A DNA stretch of 64,000 nt. It comes from Ulota crispa (taxonomy: Eukaryota > Streptophyta > Bryopsida > Orthotrichales > Orthotrichaceae). Position numbers and translations under genes: made by a program. Of this stretch, positions 47,030 through 59,040 are shown piece after piece. The stretch spans positions 1,242,501-1,306,500 of the forward strand of contig OY987249.1 of the NCBI GenBank assembly GCA_963920765.1. Direction: 5' to 3'. The first letter of the stretch is position 1. Each line of letters begins with the position of its first letter. The notes below the pieces were generated by a model. It was given only the letters and a program-made list of their open reading frames with translations, made no database searches and was not told the DNA's origin.

Positions 47030-49214
47030 GTTAGATTTAGTAGGACTTGTCATTGAATTCATTGATTGGATTGGGCATTGGCAATGTTGACATGAAGAAT
47101 CTTGATGTGGTAATTGGCAAAACATAGGTAGGACAAGCAACAAGAGCAGAGGTGACCAAGAAGAAATGAAGAAATGCCGGTAGGTGAATGTACTCCTTTT
47201 TACAGCATCCATGTGCTAAGCACGACATCAGCTTTGAGAGTTCCGTCACTAGTGAAGCCGTCTTCACAAGCACTTCAGGACGTTTGGTCAGACGAGGTAG
47301 TTTTCAAATTATACGTCATAATTGGCATTGTAGAGTGTTGTAGCCATGCAATCATAGCATGAGTGCTTGTTGGCTAGGGCACATTTTGTATATGAAGAGG
47401 CAAAGTTTTGGATTGGCATGCAAAGTCTCCAACGCCGGCGTGGACATCCTTGTGCTAAACTTTGACATTGCAAATATATTATCCACCATATTTCAATTTG
47501 TGTTGAACACAGATGTATACAACAAGCACGCTCTAGGTAAAAATAGTTGAGGTCCGCGTTGACGTCTAAATGGTCATGCAAGATGACCATGCAGACAGCA
47601 ACTATAGTAGCAGTCTCAAAACATAATGGTCAATCTGAATGTTTTATAAGACATCCAATGAAGCAATACGTTGAGAATGCAACGTTGATGAAGACCTTAT
47701 CTTGAATAGCGAGGCAATGCAAAGCATAGTGGAATGAATAACCTTGTACCCATTACACGTTTATTGAAATGTCATGCAAAACATGTAATTATGTCGCCAT
47801 ACATCACAGCTCTATGTTGAATGTTGATAGGGATAATAGTGAATGTCTGTGACGATGTCATCAACAACATAACAATGAAGAAGTCGATGTGTAGGCATGT
47901 GTCTTATAATGAACATGATATGTCCACCATGTCATTTGTGATATCTCAAGAAACAAAAAGTACTTCTGTATAGACGTCGGTTGTGTTGCAAAAGTCCTGG
48001 AGAGAGTGTTGATAGTCAAATGTGTTGTCTAGAATGACATTTTAGTGAAGACGCGTGTGTTGAAATTTGTGAGCTTAATCACAATGTAGCATCTCAACTA
48101 TGTTATATCAAACCCGTTTGTGTTGTACCCTAAACCTCAATAAGGGTCCTAAACATGCACATGGACGTCACCTGCATCTAAGATAATGCAAATGATAACA
48201 AACGAAGTCAAACTTGTTTTTGTCAAGAGCATCTGCGCGACATAGCAAATGCTGAAAATTGCATCCTCTAAAACAGAGTACCATCTCTCATGTGATGTGT
48301 GCAACACCATTGAGGCTTTAAACAACATTGACGCGGTCAATGATTGCATTGCAGCTGATGTCAATCTAAACACAGTATGGTAGAAGCCCATGTCATTGAA
48401 GAGAGTGATCCATTGAATTGGATGCTGAAACAGTCACGATGAATGTCAATGCGGCACTCCTTTGCGTTTCTACAATGGTTTCAACATTATACTGCAACAC
48501 CCATGGTGATATTGCGTGGATCTGTGACCCGTCCACTAAGACAATGCCCATCAAAGTGGATGTAAATGTAAACATTATGGGAAAGAATGCAATGTCTCAT
48601 CAACCATGCACCTAGACCCCAAATCGGAGCCACGATATGTTATTAATGCTGCAAAGGATGGGATCAAGCACCCACAACAACCGTTTGGACGGTGCTCAGA
48701 GTGCCCAAGAAAACAATAACATTTTTACTGAACCATCTATGTTTTACCTTTCATACCCATCACAACGTAATACTAAACAGAGTTATGTCTACTAGAACAT
48801 TATGATGAACTCTAGCAATGCTCTAGAAGAGGTTCAATCAAATGTAATTATGCTACCCCAAACAGTGAAATCAACGTGATTCTCTAAATAAGAATGGTTG
48901 GAATGTAGGCCAACTGGGGTTACCATGTCAGATTTCGGGAGTGAGACCCTATCAAACTTTTTGTTAGAAGTTTACTGGATGAGAAACAAGTTACTTGGAT
49001 GAAATCTTGTCCACCTAGCAGTTTTTTTCACCCCCTGTACCCATGTTTTTCTAAGCATTCATTGAAATTGTGACCATGTTATCAGTTGAACATGCCATGT
49101 TTTTTGCCTGTTTTTTAAAACGGATTTTTTTGCACATGTACGCCAATGCAAATAATGTCTAACAAAACATGTAATTCTATTATTGGGAACATCCAAAAAA
49201 AGCCGGTTTTTTTA
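47030..49214. other. Complex but unassigned sequence, no gene supported
   Basis: Less AT-rich than most gaps and rich in ATGTTGACAT-like words. It could be further exons, introns or 3' parts of the decayed gene upstream, but no frame is convincing. Confidence 0.3.
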
Positions 49215-49880
49215 TAGTGCCCTCAGAGGACAAATGGATTTCAGGCATGTATTTGTAGCTAACGTACTTTGTATGATTTTTTGAAAATTTTATAGAAGGT
49301 GGAGAGTTCTAGGACCTACGCAAGCATCTAATTTTTTCTTCATTTTGACATTTGATTAGGAAGTTATGCAAGAATGTCTGCCACTAGAGGGAGGGAGGGA
49401 GGGCAATCCAGGCAGCCCAAAAACTTCTTTAAAAATTTTATTTTCTGAAAATAATAAATCTCAAATTAGTTCTTTAGATATTTTTGTATGTGGGAAACTT
49501 TGAATCATTCAATTTCAATCAATGAGATGAAAGTTATGAGATGTTTTAGTTTGTGGGCAATATCGGATCCTCAACTCTAAAATAAACTTGGAAGTCTTTT
49601 ATTTTCCACAATTTTTAATATTTTGGAAAAAAACTAAACCTAAGGAAGTAGATTGTTTATTACACCATTATAACTGTTGGGATTTGAATTTTTCATTTCA
49701 ATAATTAAATTCTCAACAACTTTGTGACTTGACTCATTCTCTACTTCTTTTTACTTACTATTTTTTTGATTTCAAAATGTGCAACTTACCAAGATGTGTA
49801 ATATAAACGGCTAGTAAGAAGCACATTAAAATCTGATGTTGCAACCCCTTATATTAGTCAAATAGGATGCCAAAACATTA
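49215..49880. mobile_element. Degraded relative of the TTAA foldback family
   Basis: GCCCAAAAACTTCTTTAAAAAT, TGTGGGAAACTTTGAATCATTCAATT and ATCTAATTTTTTCTTCATT match the left arm of 31143-31883. The region from about 49570 onward (AAACTTGGAAGTCTTTTATT, ATTGTTTATTACACCATTATAA) is the inverse of the middle of 59041-59885. The left end near 49218 (GCCCTCAGAGGACAAATGG) is a degenerate version of the CCCCTAAAGGACCAAG terminus. Clean borders are lost. Confidence 0.6.
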
Positions 49881-51186
49881 TGTGCTCTACACAGCAAAAA
49901 AGCTTTGGGCAAAACCCCTATTTTTTTAAAGGGGCCAATTATACATTTGGGTTGTTTCATTAATGAGGGAGCCATTCAAATAGATATTCAAATATCAATG
50001 AAGCAAAACAACTATGATCATGATCCAAAATGTGCACAAAAGGAACATATGGCTGTAAGTACATGTCAATTTCTCATTTGTAGACATCTGCATGGGCCCC
50101 AAGTAAGGATGATTGAATGCAACAAGCCACCGTCAATAATTGCACCTTCATTTTCATTTGCTTTTCATCTCCTCCATTTCATCATCCATGTAGGCAAATG
50201 CTTGGTCACTTGTAGTGTACATGCCACATTGTAAACAGCATGTTCGTGCAAACGTGGTAATAGTTCTTAGGAACATAAATCCCATACGTTAACATGTTGC
50301 TGTTGTTTGTAATATAATGAACAGAATTTTGTGTTGATTTCAACAAGCTAGATAATGCAAAAAAACAAGGCCATTGGAACTACATTTAGAAAATGCAAGT
50401 CTAACACAATAATGGAGCACCTGAACGCAAAAAACAGTAGTGTTGAACGTGGTTTTCTACTAGTGACAATTTGGAAAATGGTCTTGAAGAATGCATGCAA
50501 TCACAAGAACCTTGCATCCAACTAATAGGAACAATAATGAAAATGAATATGTGAGTTGACAAAGAATGGTGATTATACAACATGATCTCAAAATATGTAT
50601 ACATTTGGGTCAGAAAGGGATCAAAGCACAACACAACACATTAAATATCCAAAATAAATGCAACATCCCAATTGTGCAATCCTAAATTGTTTTAACTTGC
50701 TTAAAAAATATGCTTGTATTGTTTTGATATACATTAGTAACATTATGATTGCAATATTTGAAGATCTATTGAAATAGTGTTGTCATCCTATTTCTAAAAT
50801 TTGTCATCCCACATTCAAGGCCAATTCTTGATTGTCTTCACCAATCGGATTTTCCATGGCATTTATCAAATTTCTTGTAAAGTTGTTTTAGGGTAGCAAA
50901 TAAGGTGAGATTCTTTACCCTTTTGTCCAATTAGCTACACCTTGTGATTGCTATTTTTATCCATTTTGCATGAAACTAGTCTTATTGGAAAAGTGGGGAA
51001 CCTTGTTGTCTAAAAATGTAGGGCTCTTCTCAAGCACATCTTGCATGAAGTGTCACCATTCAAAACCACACAAGCATGAAAAACTAGAGGTTTCCCTCAA
51101 ATATCTCACTCAATCATTGTAATATTTTACCTCCTATGGTAGATTTGGTTGAAATCTTGATACTTCTTAAGCAATAAACAAGGTGT
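49881..51186. other. Intergenic stretch, no gene seen
   Basis: GAACGTGGTTTTCTACTAGTG near 50446-50466 matches a word at about 33608-33628 (GAACGTGATTTTCTACTAGTG) and looks like the right end of another CACTA-type element. Left ends were not found. Confidence 0.35.
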
Positions 51187-51189
51187 CTC

Positions 51190-51332
51190 TACTACAAGGG
51201 AGCATTGTCAATTAGGGCACCCTAATTTGGACACTTTTCTAGTCAACTTGGACATGTTTTTGTCAAATTTTTGTCAATTTGGACATTTTGGTCTACTCGG
51301 ACATGTCATTGCAGATAGTTTTTCTTATAGTG
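51190..51332. mobile_element. CACTA-type miniature element, slightly decayed
   Basis: The left end TACTACAAGGGAGC (C-to-T from CACTACAAGG) and the right end TTTTTCTTATAGTG enclose about 143 bp rich in AATTTGGACA words. The flanks are CTC and CTT, a 3-base duplication with one C/T difference. Confidence 0.6.
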
Positions 51333-51459
51333 CTTCCATTTCTATGGTTGGATTATTCAAATTAGGTCCATGATAGGTTCAATTGCGCATCTAAGTTTAC
51401 TGCCCTTATTTGTAGTGGATTTTGAAAAAACATGTGTGGTCCTTCAAAGATTAACTGCA

Positions 51460-51588
51460 CACTATAAGAAAACAATGTTCAAATTGCCTTGTCTAAATTG
51501 ACAAATCTTGTCCAAATTGACAAAAAAAATTCTGAATTGACATGTCCAAATCTACAAAAAATCAAATTGACACTGCTTTTTTGTAGAG
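51460..51588. mobile_element. Related CACTA-like element in opposite orientation
   Basis: Starts CACTATAAGAAAACAATG, the inverse of the right end of the 51190-51332 element, continues with TGTCTAAATTGACAAATCTTG and ends with TTTTTTGTAGAG (TAGTG expected). Flanks do not match, so the right border is uncertain. Confidence 0.5.
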
Positions 51589-53111
51589 GTGTGTATGATA
51601 ATATAGAGTATCATAGTGTGAAACCAAAATCTTGGTGTAGTGCTACTATGTACACTCGGGGAGGTCACTATCCAATTTTAAGTAAACTATGTGAGATAAA
51701 AAATAGGGTCAATTTTATTCATTAGAGATTAATTTTATATTTTTTTTAGATTTACCATAGCATTGGAAAAATGTGTCTTGCTTCATTATATATAAAATAG
51801 GGTGGTGTATAATCCTCCATTTTAGAATACTATAGAAAAAAAAAGGTGGGAATTATAGGATTATCATAAAAGAGTTTAGTAGGATGAGTGTAGGGTTAGA
51901 GTTCATGAGCAACATGGATGAAAAATGGTTTCTTTAGTCCAGATTTTGGGTTTTAACTATTTAGGGTTTAGCAACAGGTTGTAGGGTAATCGAAGAAGGG
52001 TCACGCATGCTCACAAAGGAAGGGCATTGTTCTAGAATCTTGAGAGTAGGATTTGTGCTAGCAAGCACATTGGATTCTTTACACACTAGCTTCTTTACAC
52101 GTTGTTATGCTAAGCTTATTGTTGCTCTTGCTGGCACTTAGGATTCTTAGAGTTGAAATTGCTTTCTTGTTGTTTGCAATTTTTATCTCTCCCCAGATTA
52201 TCTGAGCACGCTAAAAGTAACGGCAAGGGTACTATGCAATTGAAGCTTCTCATCCTTGTTACAAAATTTTCCTTACAACGTTGTACTTGCAAACGCAGGA
52301 GTGTGAGCTTAGTAGGGTTTGCATTTAGGGTTGGATTTTTTATATTCTTATGCCAACAACGGGGGTTGACAATGGTGTTACCACTTAGTTCTTTCTACAA
52401 TTCTCAATAGTAAGAGCTCAGGTTCACATTTAGACTTACCTATTGTCCTCTACTTGATTTCTTCCTTTCTTATTTTCTCCTCCATTTTAGAGTTGAGTGC
52501 TTCAAAGCTCGTCGTTTGCTGTTTTGTGAGTATGCATGTAGTTGAGGGTAATTTTAATTTTTAGGAATGGATTAGGATTTAGGAAGGTAGCTTTGTAACT
52601 ATGGTTTGAGGGACTTGCTATGTGTTAAATTCTTACGCTATTTTCTAGCAAGCCAAAGTTTTCTATAAATCCATTGTGTACACATAATTTTTTCTCATGA
52701 TACTATTGTGTTTGTAAAAAAAGTAGAGTTTAAAAAATTAGGTCATATAACCATTTAGAAATAAGCATAGGATACCTTAAAATACACTAAAGTAACTTTT
52801 TATCTAAAGAAATGGAGGAAAAAATTAGCTTAAAGAATCTAAATACCCCTCATTAAATTACTCCATTATTGCAAGTGGTATCCAATTGTAAAGGGGTGTG
52901 ACCCCCCCCCTCGAGTACGTACAATAATCTTCATAAATAAAATTGTAACAATCTTCATAAAAATTTATTGTAACAAACAATTTTTGAAAGGCCTATCAAC
53001 AACAATGAAGTTGCAATTATACAAACTAACAGCTTCCAAGTCATAACCCAAGCATAAACCATGTGAACTTCAAAGTATTTGGAGAGTTACATGTGCCTCC
53101 AAGTGGCCAAG
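51589..53111. other. Intergenic stretch, no gene supported
   Basis: 52150-52440 is somewhat more complex but offers no recognisable protein. A run of nine C lies near 52904-52912. Confidence 0.35.
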
Positions 53112-53290
53112 TGACACTATAAAAAACCCATGTTTTTTATAATAGATTTTTTTGGACGTCCACTTGTTTTCATGTTAATAATGACATCAAACATAACATC
53201 AAGATGTTAGTTTGAACATCAATTGTAACATGAAAACAAGTGGGCGTCTAAAAAAATCTGTTATAAAAACACGGGTTTCTTCTAGTGTGA
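53112..53290. mobile_element. CACTA-type miniature element with TGA duplication
   Basis: The element runs 53115-53287 from CACTATAAAAAACCCATG to GGGTTTCTTCTAGTG, bordered by TGA on both sides (53112-53114, 53288-53290). The arms are inverted (AATAGATTTTTTTGGACGTCC; CACTTGTTTTCATGTTA). 173 bp, non-coding. A solo half-arm copy is at 34131-34190. Confidence 0.88.
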
Positions 53291-53364
53291 TGAATCATGA
53301 AGTAGCTTACTAGGGCAAGGCAACCTAAGGTAACAACACTCATTTTTGTCATGTCCTCATGGGC

Positions 53365-53765
53365 GACACCTGACAAATATAAAATCAAATGGTTATGGGT
53401 GACAAAGTGATGGTTGTGGGTGACGGAGTGATGATTATAGGTGATGCAGTGATAGTAATGATTACCAAACTGGTGATTTTGAGTGACTAAAGTGATAATT
53501 TTGAGTGCCCCATCTTATTATGTTTAGAACCACAAAACTTTGTTTTTAGCATCTCTTACACACATCTACACAATTTTAGTAATTTTGGACTTTGAAAAAT
53601 CAAAAATCTATGTGAATAGATGCTTGCAATTAGAACTTTAATTGATGCTAATATTTTTAGTTTCCTCTTCCTAACTTGACAATATCGCTTTCAGAGTTCA
53701 ACAACTGATTTTCCTACTCCAAAATCCTTACCAAACAAAATCCTTAGTTTGCTGTAAAGGCAACC
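53365..53765. repeat. Dispersed repeat copy 1, including a ~21 bp tandem block; carries an empty TTAA site
   Basis: CACCTGACAA, AAATGGTTATGGGTGAC, GAACCACAAAACTTTGTTTTTAGC and GGACTTTGAAAAATC match copy 2 at 58000-59030. A tandem block of GGGTGACAAAGTGAT-like units with about 21-base period lies at 53390-53515. At 53524-53527 copy 1 has a single TTAG where copy 2 carries a 736 bp TTAA-bordered insertion. Confidence 0.75.
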
Positions 53766-54027
53766 TAAATGCAATACAGTACTGAGTGTAAGCTTAGATG
53801 TGTAATTACACAATTTGTTATTGGCTTTTCTTTCGCAAAAACAGTACCGACTCCTATAACCGTCGTCGTGACCCCATCACAAGCCCTTACCACATCCCCA
53901 AGTCCCAAAATCTACGTCCGCACATAGATCCCACGCCTCAGCGCCTGTCCAAGTGCGGCATTCTTGCCAGTACCCGAGGCGGTTTGCTCTCCGTTTTGCA
54001 GCTTAGTCTTCACCGAAAGCGAGAGAG

Positions 54028-57000
54028 ATGCTGCGCAGGCTCGTGTTCTCGCACGCTTTGAGCAGCTCGCTTCTCTCACGAAACCCCTCGACCTTGTCTG
54101 CGCTTGCGAGCTCACCGCCGTCGTGGTGGAGCAGGGGTGAGAACTCGGTGTCGTCGTCGGGACGGAGCGTGTGCCGGGCAATGTTCGCCACTTCCAACGA
54201 CGGTGGATTGAAGCGCAAGATGGGGAAGAAGGTCGGCACACACAATGGGACGTTTCATTGCGACGAGGCGCTCGGGTGCTTCATGATTCGCCTCACGGAC
54301 AGATTCGCGCATGCGGAGATTGTTCGCACTCGAGATCAGAAGGTAGCGATTTTTTTGTTCTTAGCTCAATTGCAGTGCTAGATTGGAAAGGCATCTGGTA
54401 CTCGGTTCTTATTTTGTAGAATTTAGGGTTTATAAGTTTTCGTTGAATAGTGGACACGCACTCGAGATCAGAAGGTAAAGCATGTTGTTTGTCTTTTACG
54501 TGCGGTTTGTTGATTTTTTTTTTGTGTGTGTGTTATTAGTTTTATGTAGGGTTTAGGGTTTATAGGTTTTCGTTGAATAGTGAGTAGGACACGCTGAGGC
54601 TCGTGTACAACGATTAGACGATCTTATCTTGAAAACATACGTTGACTAGATTAATGTAAAACAGAAGATTACTGTAACGAAAACCACTCTTCATTGCTGA
54701 ATTTTAGGGTTACGGTTTATAAGTGCATGATTTAAGGGATAGTGGTTGTTCAGATTTGAGATGAGCAGGCGGGGTGTTTTGTTTTCATTCGTTTTTGAAA
54801 AAGAGTTCTGGATTTCAAGTGTGGTTTGCTTTGCGATTCGTGCTTTTTCGTTTTCGTAGACTTTAGGGTTTATCGAAGCCCTAGTTTTTTTTCGTTTTAA
54901 TGTAACAGAATGACGACTGAGTTTAATTACGTGATCTCGTCGTCAACACACACGGTGAACATCGGCTTCCAGATTCATGTATAATAGAAGATTACTAGAA
55001 TGGATTTTTCTGTCAAATTTATAAACCTTCCATTGCTTCGAAGTAGGAAAACCCAGAAATCTGGGTAGAATGTTTAAAGGTGAACAATGTTTCGGAGTTG
55101 TTAAACCCTAGGGTTTGTAGGAGACGTGCCAATTGAAAAAATCTTATGGATTCTGTGTTCTTTATTGAGCATTTGGTCATGCGAATTCGATGCAGATCTT
55201 GGAACCATTGGATGCGGTGTTGGATGTGGGCGGTGTATATGATCCTGAAACTGATCGTTATGATCACCATCAGCGAGGGTTCGACCAAAATTTTGGCAAT
55301 GGCTTTGTCACAAAGCTGAGCAGTGCTGGGCTTGTTTACAAGGTAGAATTCATCTTTCTCTCTTTTCCTTCTGCTATGTACCTCATTTTGTGAGATTTTC
55401 TGTACTCTTCTGTCTAGAAGTAATACTTGTCATGCAAAGGTTAAATTGCTGGTTTGAACCTTTTTCGTTGCTCGTATTTGCGTAGTCTGAGTTGTTTGCT
55501 GGCACATTCACTAATAGTTTATGGTTTGGAGCTTAGTGTTTTGGTTTGACTGGTGCAGCATTACGGACAAGAGATAGTGGCGAAAGAGCTAGGTCTGAAA
55601 AAAGAGCATCCGGACGTTCAGCGTGTGTTTCTGGCAGTGTATAAAAGCTTCATGGAGGTGTTTTTCTCAACACATTGTAGGCTTGCAAGGCTAGAGCTTG
55701 GGTGGTTAATAGCGCATGGTTTTCTTATCACCTTTTTTTTGTAGGTAATTATGCATATAAGTTAAATATCTGGTCTATAATTGTGGCATCTTCAAGACCT
55801 TTGAATTGTAGCTGTCAAATAATGTTATCTGTGGAGATAGTAACGATGCAGTGGAAGCTGGGATGTTCTTGTGGATGCAGGCCATTGATGGAATCGATAA
55901 CGGAATAAACTTATACGACACAGACAAACTCCCCCGGTATTCAAATGATACACACTTGTCAGCTAGAGTTGGAAGACTAAACCCTGATTGGATGGACGAG
56001 CAAACATCCGAAGCTGAAGATGAGGCTTTTCGCAAAGCCATGAGTCTGACAGGCGGCGAGTTTTTGGAGGTATTATTGCTTGGATTCTGTTCAACGGTCT
56101 GCGTAATATGCATAGTTTCCATTTTTTTGACTCGGCTTTAATAGTCCTTAAATGGTTCATACGCCATGTTTGGTCGGTGTATATTTATACAAAGCTTCAC
56201 TAGAGGAAGTCCGCTTGGCAAATAAAATGAAAAATCTCTCAAAGTGAATTGGACCGTAGACCAGTCTCAAATTTTGAAGCCTCAATATCTGATACCTACA
56301 AATAGCCAATCCAAATATGCTCGGCACTTCCTTGAAGTCGTCTATAGCTAAGAATGTTGCCGTTTGTACATCCAAGTGTATGAACCTTATATGGTTAAGG
56401 GACTATCATTTGCCTCCCAAGTAGTATTTTCTTTATCTTTATCAAATTACAAACTCGTTCACCAAGTCATGTGCGAAAGCATTCAAGGTTGGCGAGGAAT
56501 GTTCATGCAATGAAAATGGTTGACCTTGTTATAATGTTTGGGTTGGGTTTTGGCAGTCGATACGGTATTATGCCAAGTCTTGGTTGCCAGCACGCTCTAT
56601 TGTTGCAGATTGCATTGCTGATACGAAAGAAGCTGATGTTTCTGGCGAAATTATGATCCTTAAGCACTACTGCCCTGTAAGTTTCCACTTCATGACTCTT
56701 AATCAAACTCTTCCTTGTTGCAAGCTACTACTGCCGGTATGCTTGTGCGGAGTATATATGAGTAATGGCACAAAAACACAAATTTCTAGTAGAGGCACTG
56801 CTGCGCTGTTCATGTTTTGCTTGTGGATATCTTTTGAAGGCAACTGCTTGTCACTCATCACTTAAAATGTGAATTTTGATCAATGTGGAGTTGCATGTAA
56901 TATTTGGAGTGTATCTGGACATTGTAGTGGTGCAGATACACTCCATATTTAATATTGCAACTCTAGATTGATCAAAATTCATGATTTTAACCTTTGATAC

Positions 57001-57472
57001 TCCCAAGATTCTCTAGTACAATTTCCCAATGTGTATGTATACTGACATGGTTGTGGTTGGATCGACAGTGGAAGGGACACTTGGCGGAACTTGAAGAGGA
57101 GCTGAAGGTAGATCCTACAATCAAATACGTACTTTACGAGGTACAGCTCTCAGCGTTGAAGTTGTGATGTCGGCATGTATTGAATTTTTTGTGTGATTAT
57201 GTATCTTACGTGGACCTGTCTGGGGTTGACAGGATGGCCGAAGTAAAGGATGGAGAGTGCAAGCGGTGTCGGTGAGTCAGGGATCATTTGAAAGCAGGCT
57301 GCCGTTGCCTGCAGTGTGGCGGGGTTTACGAGATGAGGAACTTTCGAGAGAGAGTGGGATTGATGGAGGTGTGTTTGTGCACATGAGCGGTTTCATTGGT
57401 GGGAACAAGACCTTGGAAGGGGCTCTGGCAATGGCGAAGAGAGCTTTGGCGATGCGGGTGCATGCCATGTGA
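54028..57472 (+). CDS. MYG1: MYG1 family exonuclease, complete, seven exons
   Basis: Exons: 54028-54342, 55196-55342, 55559-55657, 55881-56069, 56557-56676, 57069-57140 and 57233-57472. All introns are GT-AG and phase 0, and the spliced protein is 393 residues, the usual MYG1 length with a targeting peptide. MYG1 is a DHH-superfamily 3'-5' RNA exonuclease; the human protein acts in nucleus and mitochondria. Landmarks: [11 protein letters not shown] (71-81), [10 protein letters not shown] (112-121), the metal-binding DHHQ (128-131), [31 protein letters not shown]-like region (reads [13 protein letters not shown]), SWLPARSIV, and C-terminal [11 protein letters not shown] (361-371). Residues 1-64 are Ser/Arg-rich and nearly lack acidic residues, fitting an organelle transit peptide. 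Met52 and Met65 could start a cytosolic or nuclear form. No stops or frame breaks: the only intact gene in the window. Confidence 0.96.
54328..54605. repeat. Partial duplication of the exon 1 end inside MYG1 intron 1
   Basis: The exon 1 end and donor GCACTCGAGATCAGAAGGTA (from about 54327) recurs at about 54458-54477, again followed by a usable GTA donor. A second word, TTTATAAGTTTTCGTTGAATAGTG, at about 54430 recurs at about 54559 with one change. So roughly 130 bp units overlap the exon boundary. Confidence 0.75.
56862..56990. mobile_element. 129 bp TTAA-bordered foldback in MYG1 intron 5
   Basis: TTAA at both ends (56862-56865, 56987-56990). Inverted arms include GAATTTTGATCAAT, TGGAGTTGCA and GGAGTGTATCTG around a loop of about 15 bases. 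It shares the core GGAGTGTATCTGGAC with 28962-29074. It sits well away from both splice sites. Confidence 0.8.
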
Positions 57473-57713
57473 GCTGGTTGTGTGGAGACCTAGTTTTCGT
57501 ACGGAGAAATGTTCAGGATGGATGTGTATTCTGGGGTTTTATTTTTTTGAACTGAAATCAGCTCATACCCCTTTTTAGGGGCATGAGCAATTGAGCACAT
57601 TGCATTGCTATTTTGAAGTATTCAATAGAGCGAGAATGAGGCCACAAATTTGTGGTCCATCCACCAATGTGACTGCTCTCCAACAAATTCACTGCTTTGC
57701 TCAATGACGGTAC

Positions 57714-57957
57714 TTAACCCCTGAGCGCCCAGCACAAGTTTACTCAAATCTAAACCCTTTGGAACTCATTCCAATCAAACTATCACCTAAAAGATCCACA
57801 AAAATTGATTGTACCAATTGGTGGTGAACATAGGCTTGGGGCTCCAAGGAAAAGGACTTGGCCCTTCACCACCATTGAAAAGATTATAATGGTCAAACAA
57901 GGAAATTTTTTGAAACTGAGAGGCCATATTTTGACCCTTGGGGCGCTCAAGGGTTAA
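57714..57957. mobile_element. 244 bp TTAA element (subfamily with CCCCTGAGCGCCC ends)
   Basis: The left end is TTAACCCCTGAGCGCCC; the right end is GGGGCGCTCAAGGGTTAA. TTAA borders both sides and the ends are inverted over about 15 bases. The interior is homologous to 59882-60132 (ACTCAAATC, GAGGCCATATTTTG). Lies 240 bases after the MYG1 stop codon. Confidence 0.85.
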
Positions 57958-57999
57958 GGCAGTAGCATCCATAAGCACTTTGTCCCCATGGCCATCACC

Positions 58000-59030
58000 T
58001 GACAATGGCAGGGGCTAATGAAAAAAATGCAAATGGTTGTGGGTGACTAGCATGAGGTCTAGAGTACCCACCTCACTATTTAACCCTTAAACATTGCAGA
58101 AGCCATTTTGTGGCTTTTGGATGATTGAAAAGTGCTTTGATAATGAAATAATACTGTTTTTCATCCTAGATTCCATTGGGATATGAGTAATGCAATCTAG
58201 AGCATGTAGGTAGATAGCTTTTGCATGCATAATGTTTACAAAATGGTCCCACTTGCCAATTGAGTAGTAAAGATGCACCACCGTGTAGTGTATTTTGAAT
58301 TTTGAGGATCTTTTTACCAAAACTCAATATGAGTTATTAAAATGATGTGTTTTTAGTTTGAGCATAACTAGCATTTGAAAGTTTACCAAATTTAATTTCT
58401 CCTTGTACTTTAATATTGTGAAAATAATGAAGTTTTGAAATTTTCATTACTGTCACAAGTTGAGTACCTATTACCATGGAATAGTTACTTTTTTTAATTT
58501 TAGCAACATGGGAAGAAAAATTCCAACATGATGATCTTCATCATGATTCACATCCATGACACAAAAATTGGCATAATTGAATACATTTTGTAATTACTAT
58601 GAATTTCTTTAGCATTTGCTTCAAAAAATTATAATAATTTCAAATTTTCACCAAAATTTATGAACATTGTTTACACATGTAATATGCACATACCTTCTAC
58701 TACTAAAATTGTAATATTGAATTTTGATGTTGATTACATTACAAAAATAACTCCTAGACGATGATTGCAATACCACATAAAGTTTACGATTGAAGGCCCA
58801 TCCTTTAAGGGTTAAGAACCAACAAGCCTTGTTTTTGGCATCTCTTACACATGGTTCCTACAATTTCAGTGATTTTGGACTTTGAAAAATCTTTGTGAAC
58901 AAATGCTTGCAATTGAAACCTTGAAATTGATGCCAATATTTTTGGTTCCCACTTCCTAACTTGAAGTATTTTTTTCAAAGTTAGTAAATTGTTTTACCTA
59001 CTCCAAAACCCATATTTCCACGCTTATGGG
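58000..59030. repeat. Dispersed repeat copy 2, interrupted by a TTAA element
   Basis: Outer parts (58000-58079 and 58816-59030) match copy 1 at 53365-53765: AAATGGTTGTGGGTGAC, GCATCTCTTACACA, GGACTTTGAAAAATC, TTCCTAACTTGA and CCTACTCCAAAA. The middle is the 736 bp element at 58080-58815. Confidence 0.75.
58080..58815. mobile_element. 736 bp TTAA element with CCCTTAAA ends
   Basis: The left end is TTAACCCTTAAAC (58080) and the right end is TTTAAGGGTTAA (58815). The terminal inverted repeat is short (about 8 bases inside TTAA). Boundaries are supported by the paralogous copy at 53.5 kb, which lacks it. Non-coding and AT-rich. Confidence 0.85.
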
Positions 59031-59040
59031 TGCGCCTACC

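Noticed and set aside
53912-54312. Minus-strand Ser/Arg-rich frames
   Set aside because: They are shadows of MYG1 exon 1, which has clear family homology on the plus strand.
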